Shown here: in pieces, positions 7,111-15,359 of the stretch | How positions within the stretch are numbered: position 1 is the stretch's first letter | Layout: each line of letters opens with the position of its first letter | Assembly (NCBI GenBank): GCA_024398815.1 | Contig: JAKSIL010000002.1 | Span: forward strand, 1-64,000 | Length of the DNA: 64,000 bases | Reading direction: 5' to 3' | Origin: Fibrobacter sp. | GTDB taxonomy: Bacteria > Fibrobacterota > Fibrobacteria > Fibrobacterales > Fibrobacteraceae | Program-made: the position numbers and the translations under genes | The notes under the pieces: generated by a model | Seen by the model: only the letters and a program-made list of their open reading frames with translations | Told to the model about the DNA's origin: nothing | Database searches by the model: none

Positions 7111-8457
7111 ATGAAAACAACAACTAAAATTTTGGTAAGTATCGCGGCATTATCGCTATTGGCTTGTTCCGAAGACAATCCTTCGGCAGCATCCGACACA
7201 AGCAACATTGAAAAACAAGCTAATGTAGATAACGTAACTTCGGACTCTACCAAAAAAGAGGAACCGGCAACCCCCGATACAAATCAAAACATAGAGCCCA
7301 TCGCCCCGGAAGAAACGACATTTGTCAGCACCCCCGACTACACCCTCATCGACGACATCAAATGGCCGGAAAGCATCGATTTCTACAGTGACCAGAGTTT
7401 CTTTAAACAAATGAACGCCTCCATGGATTCAAGCGTAATCGCCTACTACACCAGGAACGAATACGCCAAGCTCGGACTTTCCCTACAACCTGGGCTCAAT
7501 AAAATCGATTTCGAGACGCTTTCCAAGATTCCTGAATTCGGCGAAAAGCTTTCCATTCGCGGAAATACGGAAAGTTGCAATTACTATGTCGTCGATAACG
7601 AAATTCCAGACGTCCGCACAGACAACATGCTGACAAGCGTCTCCCAGGATTCCATCGTGATTTTAAATGTACGCCCTTACGACGGCAAGTGCGAATCCCA
7701 TGCGGATTTCAACCGAGAAGCCTTCTTCCTGGAAATCTGCGGAGACTCGCTTTCCGCCGACATTTCCATAGCGAACAACGTTTCTTTGGACACCGCTCGC
7801 GAATGCAATATCATGAGCAACAATTTCGGCAAATGGTTCAGGACGGATGTTTACAACTCCTATGACGAATTACCGGAAGAATCCCCAATCGAAATGGACT
7901 TACCTGGCAGTTGCTATTCGCCTTGCGCTCCAGGTGCACAAGCATGTGTTGCCGTTTGCGCAGACCATCCCTACGAAATCACGAATCTTTTAGACAGCCT
8001 CTCCAAGGCTTATTCAAAAGAGTATTCGCTCGATCAAACGATTTTATTGAACAACGATGCGGAATATGCCTTTTTTTCATCCGGAGAAGAGGTTTTCAAC
8101 ATGCCCGCAGATGAAACGTCCGGAGCCTGCAAAGTAAATTTGTACGAAAACGGCACGCAAAAAACTGTCGAAGGGACCGACGACACCTGGCAACACACAC
8201 AGATTATTTTAAAGACGATTCGCTCATTGCCTATAAAAATCGAGCTTTCGCGCGGATTCTTCAAAAACGACGAAGACGCCGCAAAAGAATTGAGTAATCT
8301 TAGAATGCAATGTGAAGACCATTACGGTTTATTCCACAATTACGACGACCAGGAAAGCAGCCAAATCGCCGCCGTGTGCGCCATGGTGAATTACGACAAG
8401 ACCTCCCTAAAACAGGAAGTAGAAGCCCTCGTAAGCTCCTGCGAAGCAGGGGAATAA
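7111..8457 (+). CDS. Hypothetical lipoprotein
   Basis: 448 residues with an N-terminal lipobox (LSLLACSED, Cys at residue 19). A Thr/Pro/Glu-rich linker is followed by a larger domain with many cysteines (CYSPCAPGAQACVAVC), likely disulphide bonded outside the cytoplasm. Function unknown. AAGGAGG precedes the ATG by 6 bases, and the gene starts 15 bp after the previous lipoprotein, so it is the third gene of the TIGR02147 operon. The two lipoproteins share general architecture but no obvious sequence blocks. Confidence 0.7.
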   Translation: MKTTTKILVSIAALSLLACSEDNPSAASDTSNIEKQANVDNVTSDSTKKEEPATPDTNQNIEPIAPEETTFVSTPDYTLIDDIKWPESIDFYSDQSFFKQMNASMDSSVIAYYTRNEYAKLGLSLQPGLNKIDFETLSKIPEFGEKLSIRGNTESCNYYVVDNEIPDVRTDNMLTSVSQDSIVILNVRPYDGKCESHADFNREAFFLEICGDSLSADISIANNVSLDTARECNIMSNNFGKWFRTDVYNSYDELPEESPIEMDLPGSCYSPCAPGAQACVAVCADHPYEITNLLDSLSKAYSKEYSLDQTILLNNDAEYAFFSSGEEVFNMPADETSGACKVNLYENGTQKTVEGTDDTWQHTQIILKTIRSLPIKIELSRGFFKNDEDAAKELSNLRMQCEDHYGLFHNYDDQESSQIAAVCAMVNYDKTSLKQEVEALVSSCEAGE

Positions 8458-8542
8458 TCAAAAAATTGCGTAAAAAAAAGACATTTTTCGCCGCTGTTTG
8501 AAAACACTTGATACAGTTTATTCAGTCAAGCCATTCCATTTA

Positions 8543-8571
8543 TTGTACTTTCGAAAAACTGAATCTAATTT
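8543..8571 (+). promoter_or_regulatory. Probable promoter of the lichenase gene
   Basis: TTGTAC (8543-8548), 17-bp spacer, TAATTT (8566-8571). A leader of about 35 nt with GGAGG before the ATG at 8615 follows. Confidence 0.5.
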
Positions 8572-8614
8572 TATTCTTGTGCATGGGAAAAACTGTGGTC
8601 GTGGAGGCCCATAA

Positions 8615-9730
8615 ATGAAAATCATCAACACCATCATCAAGAGTGCATTAGTCGTGGCAACAGTAACAACAGCAGTTAGCGCCAAGGACTATTCAGGCGC
8701 AGAACTTTACATGCTCAACGAAGTCCAGTACGGAAAATTCGAAGCGCGTATGCAGATGGCGGCCGTTTCCGGCACCGTCAGTTCCATGTTCCTCTACCAG
8801 AACGGTTCCGAACAAGCCTCCGCAGAACGCTGGGTCGAAGTAGATATCGAAGTTCTGGGCAAGAACCCGGGCAGTTTCCAGTCCAACATCATCACCGGCA
8901 AGGCTGGCGCCCAGAAAACCAGCGAGAAGCACCACCAGGTAAACCCCGCAACTACACAGGCTTTCCACACCTACGGCCTCGAATGGACTCCCAATTACGT
9001 TCGCTGGACGGTTGACGGAGTCGAAGTACGCAAGACCGAAGGCGGTCAGGCAACTGAACTCAAGGGAACGCAGGGACTCCGTTTCAACCTCTGGTCCTCC
9101 GAAAGCGCCGATTGGGTCGGCAACTTCAACCCGAACGACCTCCCGATTTTCCAGTTCATCAACTGGGTCAAGGTCTATAAGTACACCCCGGGCCAGGGCG
9201 AAAACGGCAGCGACTTCACGCTGGACTGGACCGACAATTTCGATACATTTGACGGCTCCCGCTGGGGCAAAGGCGACTGGACCTTTGACGGCAACCGCGT
9301 AGACCTCACCGACAAGAACATCTACTCCAAGGACGGCATGCTGATTCTCGCCCTCACACGCAAGGGCCAGGAGATGTTCAACGGTCAAGTTCCAAAAGAT
9401 GACGAGCAGCAGGCACAGCCGCAGTCTTCTGCCAGCCAGCAGCAACAGCAGCCTCAGTCTTCTGCCAGCCAGCCGGCCACGGTATCTTCGGATAGCCAGC
9501 AGCCTCAACCGCAGTCGTCTGCCACCCAGCAGCAGGTTAACCCGAACGACCCGCAGCAGCAGAATCCGGTCATCGACCCGAACGCCAATATTCAGCCGGG
9601 CGACCAGCAAGCCATCAGGCAGATGCGCACCCAGTACCAGGCAGAAAAGGGCACTAACGGCTTCGTGAATGCCAAGGGCGCACGAGTCAAGGAAGCCAAG
9701 AACCGCTATCGCGTGAACTTCGGCATCTAA
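8615..9730 (+). CDS. Circularly permuted GH16 1,3-1,4-beta-D-glucanase (lichenase)
   Basis: 371 residues with a signal peptide ending at VSA (residue 23). WVEVDIEVLG carries the GH16 E-x-D-x-E catalytic core (nucleophile and acid/base Glu). As in the characterised F. succinogenes enzyme, the order is permuted: the catalytic strand region comes first, and the part holding DWTDNFDTFDGSRWGKGDW, N-terminal in ordinary lichenases, lies after the VYKYTPGQGE junction. The enzyme cleaves beta-1,4 bonds next to beta-1,3 bonds in mixed-linkage glucan. The linker (about residues 265-330) is Gln/Pro/Ser-rich instead of the Pro-poly-Ser repeats I recall for S85. The last ~35 residues are basic, like the basic terminal domains of Fibrobacter cellulases. 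GGAGG lies 8 bases before the ATG. Confidence 0.95.
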   Translation: MKIINTIIKSALVVATVTTAVSAKDYSGAELYMLNEVQYGKFEARMQMAAVSGTVSSMFLYQNGSEQASAERWVEVDIEVLGKNPGSFQSNIITGKAGAQKTSEKHHQVNPATTQAFHTYGLEWTPNYVRWTVDGVEVRKTEGGQATELKGTQGLRFNLWSSESADWVGNFNPNDLPIFQFINWVKVYKYTPGQGENGSDFTLDWTDNFDTFDGSRWGKGDWTFDGNRVDLTDKNIYSKDGMLILALTRKGQEMFNGQVPKDDEQQAQPQSSASQQQQQPQSSASQPATVSSDSQQPQPQSSATQQQVNPNDPQQQNPVIDPNANIQPGDQQAIRQMRTQYQAEKGTNGFVNAKGARVKEAKNRYRVNFGI

Positions 9731-9758
9731 AAAAAGAAATTCCCTCCCAAACAACAAG

Positions 9759-9790
9759 GTCTGCGTAGCTTTAGCTGCGCAGACTTTTTT
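9759..9790 (+). terminator. Terminator of the lichenase gene
   Basis: GTCTGCGTAGCT (9759-9770), TT loop, AGCTGCGCAGAC (9773-9784) with one mismatch, then six T. Confidence 0.85.
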
Positions 9791-9803
9791 ATTATTGATA
9801 ACG

Positions 9804-11186
9804 ATGCACGAGAGAATCGTAAAACTGCTTATGGATTCGCCCCACAACGACGGAAGCCGCCTTCCAAGCGTCCGTACTTTGATGCAATCCTACAGCGTTT
9901 CTTCGAGCACCGTGCAAAAAGCCCTAGCCGAACTTGAAAAAAAAGACAAAATAATCCGTCTGCAAGGCAAAGGCTGCTTTTGGAAACCAAGAAACCAAGA
10001 CGCGAACTTCATTCCGAACACCAAATCCACTCCAACCATTCGCGAAAGCGCCATGGAAAAGCTTTCAAGGCTTTTCAATGACGATTGGGAACGAGGCTAT
10101 CTCAGCCCTCGCGAGCCTCTCCCGCTATCGAAGGAACTCGGACAGCGCTACAACGTTTCGCAGACGGTTCTCCGAAACTTTTTAAGCGAAAAAGTGGAGC
10201 AAGGAATCCTTGTCAGATACGGGCGGCAGTACAGCTTCGCCCAAAAGAAGCAGATCGACAAAGAGAGCCCTTTAAGCGAACTCATTTTCGTGACGCGATG
10301 CAACAGCTGGGGCGGTTTTACCGCCGAAAGCGAACGAGAACTCGACCTTTTGCGCATGGTGTACAAAAAGGCGGGCTCAAGCAGGTACAAATTAATTCTT
10401 TTAGGCATTAACGAAAACAGCGGAACCATAATCGACCGAAGCGGCAAGAAGTGCAATATCGAAGACTACCCGAACGCCGTCGGGGCTTTCCTTTCGACAC
10501 TACTCGTCATGAACCCCAGTCACCTGCTTCAGCTGTTTTCAAACGTAAAATATCCTGTAGCCGTATGGTGGGAACAGCCGCCCGATGCGCTTCCCGCACG
10601 CTACCTGAGCAAACCCAACTGGGCCTTTTTCAATTCGACGTTCGGAACCCCTCCTGGACTTGAAGTCGGCAAATACCTGCTCGCCCAGAATATCCGGAAT
10701 ATCGCATTCATTTCGCCGTACCACGACAGTTCCTGGTCCATTGACCGTCTCAAGGGGCTCCGCGATTCGGGCGTAAGCGTCGTTCAATGCACCGACAAGG
10801 AATTCGCAAGCCCTTGGGATTACAGACAAATTGCAAGACAGAACGTCGCCAAGTATTCCGTGGAAGCATACGCCCGTGAACTCTTGAAAAACAAGCTGAG
10901 TTCCATCATGAAGAACTTCGAGGATTGCGATCAAACGCCTTGGGTCTGCGTCAACGACGATGTCGCGAGCGTGCTCATTGAAATGGCCGAAGAAGGTAGA
11001 ATCAAGGCTCCAAAACAAATCTTCGCATTCGACAACTCCGCCGAAAGCTACCTGCTCCGACTGCCCTCTTACGACTTCAACACACAGGCTCTCGTTGATC
11101 AGATGTTCTACTACATCGAAAATCCTGAAAACGGGGATTACAAAAAAGGAATCCACCAAATTCTAGGTCAAGTTGTAGAAAAATAA
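9804..11186 (+). CDS. GntR-type transcriptional regulator with two winged-helix segments
   Basis: About 460 residues from ATG 9804 (a TTG at 9795 is an alternative). Residues ~1-60 form a GntR winged helix (SRLPSVRTLMQSYSVSSSTV ... KGCFWK). A second winged-helix-like segment follows at about 80-145 (PLPLSKELGQRYNVSQTVL). The remainder looks like a periplasmic-binding-protein/LacI-type effector domain (ISPYHDSSWSIDRLKGLRDSG; CVNDDVASVLIEMAEEG). The effector is unknown; the lichenase next door makes a sugar plausible, but that is inference. There is no ribosome binding site, and the gene starts 13 bp after the lichenase terminator. Confidence 0.8.
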   Translation: MHERIVKLLMDSPHNDGSRLPSVRTLMQSYSVSSSTVQKALAELEKKDKIIRLQGKGCFWKPRNQDANFIPNTKSTPTIRESAMEKLSRLFNDDWERGYLSPREPLPLSKELGQRYNVSQTVLRNFLSEKVEQGILVRYGRQYSFAQKKQIDKESPLSELIFVTRCNSWGGFTAESERELDLLRMVYKKAGSSRYKLILLGINENSGTIIDRSGKKCNIEDYPNAVGAFLSTLLVMNPSHLLQLFSNVKYPVAVWWEQPPDALPARYLSKPNWAFFNSTFGTPPGLEVGKYLLAQNIRNIAFISPYHDSSWSIDRLKGLRDSGVSVVQCTDKEFASPWDYRQIARQNVAKYSVEAYARELLKNKLSSIMKNFEDCDQTPWVCVNDDVASVLIEMAEEGRIKAPKQIFAFDNSAESYLLRLPSYDFNTQALVDQMFYYIENPENGDYKKGIHQILGQVVEK

Positions 11187-11190
11187 AAAC

Positions 11191-11218
11191 GGTCCCCGAA
11201 GGGACCTATTTTATTTTT
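11191..11218 (+). terminator. Terminator of the GntR gene
   Basis: GGTCCC (11191-11196), CGAA loop, GGGACC (11201-11206), then a T-rich tail. Confidence 0.8.
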
Positions 11219-11219
11219 C

Positions 11220-11312
11220 AATTATGAATTATTAAGTACAAATTATGAGATTACGCTTGGCGGCGTAGCCGCGATTATAAATTTCATAATTTATAATTCG
11301 TAAATCATAATT
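11220..11312. repeat. Nested inverted repeat, foldback-like
   Basis: Outer arms AATTATGA (11220-11227) and TCATAATT (11305-11312), inner arms AATTATG (11241-11247) and CATAATT (11285-11291), and a GC core GCGGC-GTA-GCCGC (11260-11272). About 93 bp that could fold as one long imperfect hairpin between two convergent genes. Confidence 0.5.
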
Positions 11313-11361
11313 GACTTTAATTGTGAATAAAAACTATTTGTTTTTATTCACAATTAAAGTC
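11313..11361. repeat. Perfect 22-bp inverted repeat at the end of purO
   Basis: Arms at 11313-11334 and 11340-11361 are exact reverse complements with a 5-nt loop TATTT. The right arm encodes the last residues of the IMP cyclohydrolase and the left arm begins at its stop codon, so the gene's 3' end is mirrored outside the gene. Confidence 0.75.
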
Positions 11362-12068
11362 TTTGCCTTGAAGGTCTTGCGGTCGATGACCTTCACCATC
11401 AGGGAAACCTTGTTATCCTTGTCGAGAGCGTTCCAGTACTTCTTGAGGTTCTCTTCGGCAGTGTCGAAAATCGGCATAAGCTTCGGAGCGCCTTCGAAAG
11501 AAGGAATCGGGCTTCCGTCGGTCACATACGTGCTGATGAAGTGGCCAAGACCCGGGAGAGCCTTTTCAAATTCGAACGTAGCGCGTTCACAGCCAGCGTC
11601 TTCGCAGTTGTTGCGGCTCTTGAGGATGCTTAACTTGTACAAAGCCGGCTGGGCATTCTTGTAATGAATGCCGGAAATGCGCGGCGTGAAGTTCGGAGCG
11701 TCGTCTTCGTACTGGCGAGTGGCGAGAGCGCTTTCAAAAGTACCGCCAAGCTTGATGGCGTTGTAAATAGTATCGGTCTGGTCGCCGTTCGTAATGATCT
11801 GCACGTCGGCCGTGTGGCGAGCCGGGTAGTAGATGATGAGATGCGGGTCAGAGAGCTTGGATTCGTCGAAGGCCTTCGTCTTCATGAAGCCAGTCTTCGC
11901 TTCCATTTCGAACACGCGGTTGCGGCTGTTCACGCTGCGACCCATAATCCAGTAAACCTGCACGAAGGACTTGCCATCCGGGCTTGTGCCGAGCACGATG
12001 CCGCGGCCAGGATACGGATTCTTGGAAAGAGCCTTGAAATTTTCTTTTGCTTCGTCTGTGTATTTCAT
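11334..12068 (-). CDS. purO: IMP cyclohydrolase (PurO-like, PF07826)
   Basis: 244 residues from ATG 12068. The start KNPYPGRGIVLG and the MGRSVNSRNRVF block match the IMP_cyclohyd family, which closes the purine ring from FAICAR to IMP, the last step of purine synthesis. Cytosolic. PurO is best known from archaea and some bacteria as a substitute for the cyclohydrolase half of PurH. I chose ATG 12068 over the upstream starts because GAGGAA sits 6 bases before it. The last codons lie inside a perfect inverted repeat. Apparently monocistronic, convergent with the GntR gene. Confidence 0.85.
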   Translation of the reverse strand: MKYTDEAKENFKALSKNPYPGRGIVLGTSPDGKSFVQVYWIMGRSVNSRNRVFEMEAKTGFMKTKAFDESKLSDPHLIIYYPARHTADVQIITNGDQTDTIYNAIKLGGTFESALATRQYEDDAPNFTPRISGIHYKNAQPALYKLSILKSRNNCEDAGCERATFEFEKALPGLGHFISTYVTDGSPIPSFEGAPKLMPIFDTAEENLKKYWNALDKDNKVSLMVKVIDRKTFKAKTLIVNKNK

Positions 12069-12191
12069 TTTGTTCCTCATTAAATATTCATCCAGAATGG
12101 CAATATAGAATATTATGAGGAGGTCTGGTTCAGCTTCTGCCAGAACACCTCGCGAATTAGCCAATTCTCACTCTAACCCCATTTTAATTTT

Positions 12192-13796
12192 CTACAAAAC
12201 CTTAAACATTTGTTCTAGTTTGGCGACGACGCGTTTTTGTTCGGTTAAGGGAGGGAGGGGAACCAAGAAATTACCCAATTTGCCAACTGAGGTATGAACG
12301 ATAATATCTCCAGTTGATGTATTGCGTTTATACTCTATTCCATAAGGAGAATTTATTAAGTAAACAAGATACAAGGGATTACATTCTATAGGTGTAAACT
12401 TACACAAATCTCCACCAAGAGCCAATTCTTCGATTCCTTGGTAGACTGCTGCTAATGCAATGTCCCACTTATTCTCTCCAGTTAGAGCCATTAAAATATC
12501 ATTTTGTACTATTTTTTGACATTTTTCAAATATATCATCCCTTGTAAAGGATTTCACCACAGAAAATTTCACCTTGTAGGTCGTATACATTTCACCATAT
12601 CGAACACAAGGTCTACCTTCAAGAACAGTTTCATCGCGTTTAATTCCACTTCCGCGTACAAATGTCCCCAAATTTTCCAACCTGCACCATGTCCAGGTTT
12701 CGGGGATTTCAAATGGAATTTCTTCTGAAATGTCTATGGGTTCGGAGGAGCCGGTTTGTTCGTACCAGAGGCCGTCGGTGTCACGGTAGATGCGGGAGAC
12801 TGGATTCTTTGAAGAGGATTTCCTAGACTTCTTACTGGATTCTTCGCTATGCGAAGAATGACGGCTAATGGTTATCCTTTCAAGCAATTTATCGGCGGGT
12901 TCGTCTTTGGGGTTCTGGGGGACGAGTTTGCCTTGGATGGCTTGCTGGAGGATGCTCTTTTTTAGGGCTTCGGGGAGTTCCTTGTTGAGTTTATCCAGCT
13001 GAGTTTGTGCTTGGTCATATTCATCAACCAAGGGCAGGATTTGTTCCAATTTTTTGACGATTCGCTTTTGTTCTGCTAAGGGAGGGAGAGGAACAAAGTA
13101 CTTTTCGATATCTTTCGCTGCTAAATTTGGCTGTGCGGCACCATTTGCGTAAATATTCAATTGTTGTTTTGCATATGGCGAGATTAGCAACCAATATATG
13201 TATTCACGAAAATCAAATTGTAATGGTCTAATAATCATCAATGAAGATGCAATAGCTCCTCTTTCAAAGGGGTCTATACGCGCAATTTTACCATATGTTG
13301 CACCACGTAGACAATACACTAGATCACCTTTTTCAATAAATCCATTGCCAAGTGAATTAAATTTTTCTTCCGAGATATAATTCATTGATGAAGTAGACAA
13401 ATATCCATCGGGAGTTATGTGCCCTGTATTAATCCATGCCACACCATTAGGCACATATTCACTTTTATTAGGATAATTTTTACTTCTATCACCATTAAGA
13501 AAGATGGCAAGATTTTTTAACCTACACCATTCCCAGCTTTCGGGAATGTCAAAGGGGATTTCTTCCGTGATGTCCTTGGGTTCTGCGGAGCCGACTTGTT
13601 CAAACCAGGACGAACCATCACGATAAATGCGTGATGCTGGATTCTTCTTGGATTGCTTCGCTCCGCTCGCAACAACACGCTGAGCAGCAATGCGTTCCAG
13701 GAGTTTGCTAGCTGGTTCATCCTTCGGGTTCTGAGGAACAAGTTTGCCCTGGATTGCCCATTGAAGGATGGAGTTCTTTAATTGCTTGCCGTTCAT
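12192..13796 (-). CDS. hsdS: Type I restriction-modification specificity subunit HsdS
   Basis: 534 residues with two target-recognition halves. Each half begins with the same block (AIQGKLVPQNPKDEPA then KLLERI; about residues 15-38 and 282-305) and contains EEIPF-IPE-W-WCRL and a LPPL-EQKR motif (LPPLAEQKR at ~237, LPPLTEQKR near the end). HsdS reads the bipartite DNA target and holds HsdM and HsdR together. The chain ends soon after the second EQKR motif, a layout I recognise from other HsdS proteins that begin with half a conserved region, so I do not call it truncated. Ser/Lys-rich in-frame insertions after each LLERI correspond to REP-like hairpins. It follows hsdM by 6 bp. Confidence 0.92.
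   Translation of the reverse strand: MNGKQLKNSILQWAIQGKLVPQNPKDEPASKLLERIAAQRVVASGAKQSKKNPASRIYRDGSSWFEQVGSAEPKDITEEIPFDIPESWEWCRLKNLAIFLNGDRSKNYPNKSEYVPNGVAWINTGHITPDGYLSTSSMNYISEEKFNSLGNGFIEKGDLVYCLRGATYGKIARIDPFERGAIASSLMIIRPLQFDFREYIYWLLISPYAKQQLNIYANGAAQPNLAAKDIEKYFVPLPPLAEQKRIVKKLEQILPLVDEYDQAQTQLDKLNKELPEALKKSILQQAIQGKLVPQNPKDEPADKLLERITISRHSSHSEESSKKSRKSSSKNPVSRIYRDTDGLWYEQTGSSEPIDISEEIPFEIPETWTWCRLENLGTFVRGSGIKRDETVLEGRPCVRYGEMYTTYKVKFSVVKSFTRDDIFEKCQKIVQNDILMALTGENKWDIALAAVYQGIEELALGGDLCKFTPIECNPLYLVYLINSPYGIEYKRNTSTGDIIVHTSVGKLGNFLVPLPPLTEQKRVVAKLEQMFKVL
12836..12864 (-). repeat. REP-like palindrome inside hsdS (second linker)
   Basis: ATTCTTCGC (12839-12847), TAT, GCGAAGAAT (12851-12859), perfect 9-bp arms. 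On the minus strand it reads GTCATTCTTCGC...GCGAAGAATCCAG and encodes part of a Ser-rich insertion (RHSSHSEESSKK). Confidence 0.6.
13649..13676 (-). repeat. REP-like element inside hsdS (first linker)
   Basis: On the minus strand TTGTTGCGAGCGGAGCGAAG followed by CAATCCAA, encoding VVASGAKQSKK. The arms are imperfect. It sits at the same protein position (just after LLERI) as the element in the second linker. Similar GCGAGCGGAGCGAAGC sequences are repeated in other bacterial genomes as far as I recall. Confidence 0.45.
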
Positions 13797-13802
13797 CGTC
13801 GC

Positions 13803-15347
13803 TTAGCTCCTAGATCCCCGATCGGAGTCGGGGATGACAACGTTGAGACCTAGCAATTTCTGAATCTGTTCTAGCTTCTTGTCGATCTTTTTATCAAGTG
13901 CGGCGCGTTTCTTGTGGTAATCTTCCAGCAGTTCCGCCGGGGGCAGCACTTCTTCTTCTTCCTTGGGGAACTTGCACTGATCAAAGTTGCAATCCATTTC
14001 TACAAGTTCTGCAGGAGTAAAACGGCGGGCCTTTTCGCTGACCACTTCCCCATCATCGTTGGTCTCAAGGATTTCTTCTCGATTTTCCCACCAGTCAGCA
14101 ATGGGCTTGCAATGTTCAAGACGCATGGGCTTGGTCTTGCTAAAGTGCTTGTAGCCTTCGGGCATGTCCAGGCGATAGAACCAGGTTTCCTTGGTGCTAA
14201 AGCCTGCCGGAGCGTCCTTCGCCTTCTTGTTGTCAAAGAAGAGGATGTTGGTGGCAATGCTTGTGTAGGGGCTAAAGATACTGCCCGGCAAACGAATGAC
14301 CGTATGCAGGTTAAAATCGCGAAGCAGTTTCTGCTTAATGGCAAGCTTGGCTCCATCGGTTCCAAATAGGAATCCATCCGGGATAATCACGCCAGCGCGT
14401 CCATTCTTTTTCAGGCGATACATAATCAGCACAATAAAGAGGTCTGCCGTTTCGGAGCTGCGCATATCCATGGGAAAATTCATCTTGGCGCTTGCACCTG
14501 TTGCACCACCGTAGGGCGGATTCATGCCGATGCAATCCACCTTGTCGTTATCGCCAAAGTCCTGGACCTTCTTGCCTAGGGAATCGCCATGGGTAATGTT
14601 GGGTTCTTCGATGTCGTGTACCAGCATGTTGGTAATGGAGAGCAGATAAGGCAACGGCTTCCATTCCTGGCCGACAATGGTATTCTGGTATTTGACTTCG
14701 TCCTTGGAGTTCTTGATGCGGGGTTTCAGGTAGTTCAGGCAACTTGTCAAAAAGCCGCCAGTACCGCTGGTAAAGTCACCAAAGGTCTCCCCCAGTTCCG
14801 GGTGCAACTGCTGCACGATAAAATCTGTAAGGGCGCGGGGCGTATAGAATTCACCGGCATTACCTGCAGACTGCAAATCCTTTAGAATACCTTCGTAAAT
14901 GTCACCAAAGGTGTGACGGTCCTCGGCATCGCTAAAGTCAACTTCGTCAATAATGTTTACCAGCTTACGAAGGATAATGCCATCTTTCATGTACTGGTTC
15001 AGATCCGCAAAGACCATCTTGACGATAGCCTTGCCACGGGGCGTATTTTCGTTAACAGGCAGAGCCTTTAACGTAGGGAAAAGTTCGTTGTTCACGAACT
15101 TCAGCAAGTCTTCGCCGGTAAGGGCGGATCCGCTCTTGTCATCTACAGCCCAGTTACGCCAGCGCAAGTTTTCGGGAATAATGGAGGTGTAAGAATCCTT
15201 GGTACATTCCCAGATTTCTTCCTGGGCGTCATAGACCTTCAAAAAGAACATCCACACCATCTGTTCAATGCGCTGTGCGTCGCCGTTAATGCCGGCATCA
15301 TTGCGCATTTCATTTTGCAGACGCTTCACCAAGTTCGTTACAGACAT
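13803..15347 (-). CDS. hsdM: Type I restriction-modification DNA methyltransferase subunit HsdM
   Basis: 514 residues. An N-terminal helical HsdM domain (VKRLQNEMRNDAGINGD) is followed by the N6-adenine methyltransferase domain with the AdoMet motif FTSGTGG and the catalytic motif NPPY (MNPPYGG). It methylates adenine in the HsdS target to protect host DNA. AAAGGAAA precedes the ATG. The final residues (VVIPDSDRGSRS) come from a REP-like hairpin inserted at the 3' end. Order on the minus strand is hsdR, fic, hsdM, hsdS, with gaps of 6-74 bp. Confidence 0.95.
   Translation of the reverse strand: MSVTNLVKRLQNEMRNDAGINGDAQRIEQMVWMFFLKVYDAQEEIWECTKDSYTSIIPENLRWRNWAVDDKSGSALTGEDLLKFVNNELFPTLKALPVNENTPRGKAIVKMVFADLNQYMKDGIILRKLVNIIDEVDFSDAEDRHTFGDIYEGILKDLQSAGNAGEFYTPRALTDFIVQQLHPELGETFGDFTSGTGGFLTSCLNYLKPRIKNSKDEVKYQNTIVGQEWKPLPYLLSITNMLVHDIEEPNITHGDSLGKKVQDFGDNDKVDCIGMNPPYGGATGASAKMNFPMDMRSSETADLFIVLIMYRLKKNGRAGVIIPDGFLFGTDGAKLAIKQKLLRDFNLHTVIRLPGSIFSPYTSIATNILFFDNKKAKDAPAGFSTKETWFYRLDMPEGYKHFSKTKPMRLEHCKPIADWWENREEILETNDDGEVVSEKARRFTPAELVEMDCNFDQCKFPKEEEEVLPPAELLEDYHKKRAALDKKIDKKLEQIQKLLGLNVVIPDSDRGSRS
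13809..13838 (-). repeat. REP-like palindrome at the 3' end of hsdM
   Basis: ATCCCCGA (13814-13821), TCGGAG, TCGGGGAT (13828-13835), perfect 8-bp arms. On the minus strand it begins GTCATCCCCGA and ends GGATCTAGG, the same frame of GTCAT + palindrome + ATC(C/T)AG as the hsdS element at 12836. Confidence 0.6.
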
Positions 15348-15359
15348 AGATATTTCCTT

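Noticed and set aside
12192-13796. hsdS as a truncated pseudogene, because it ends shortly after the EQKR motif
   Set aside because: The N-terminus begins with the complementary half of the conserved region, so the chain is complete in a shifted layout.
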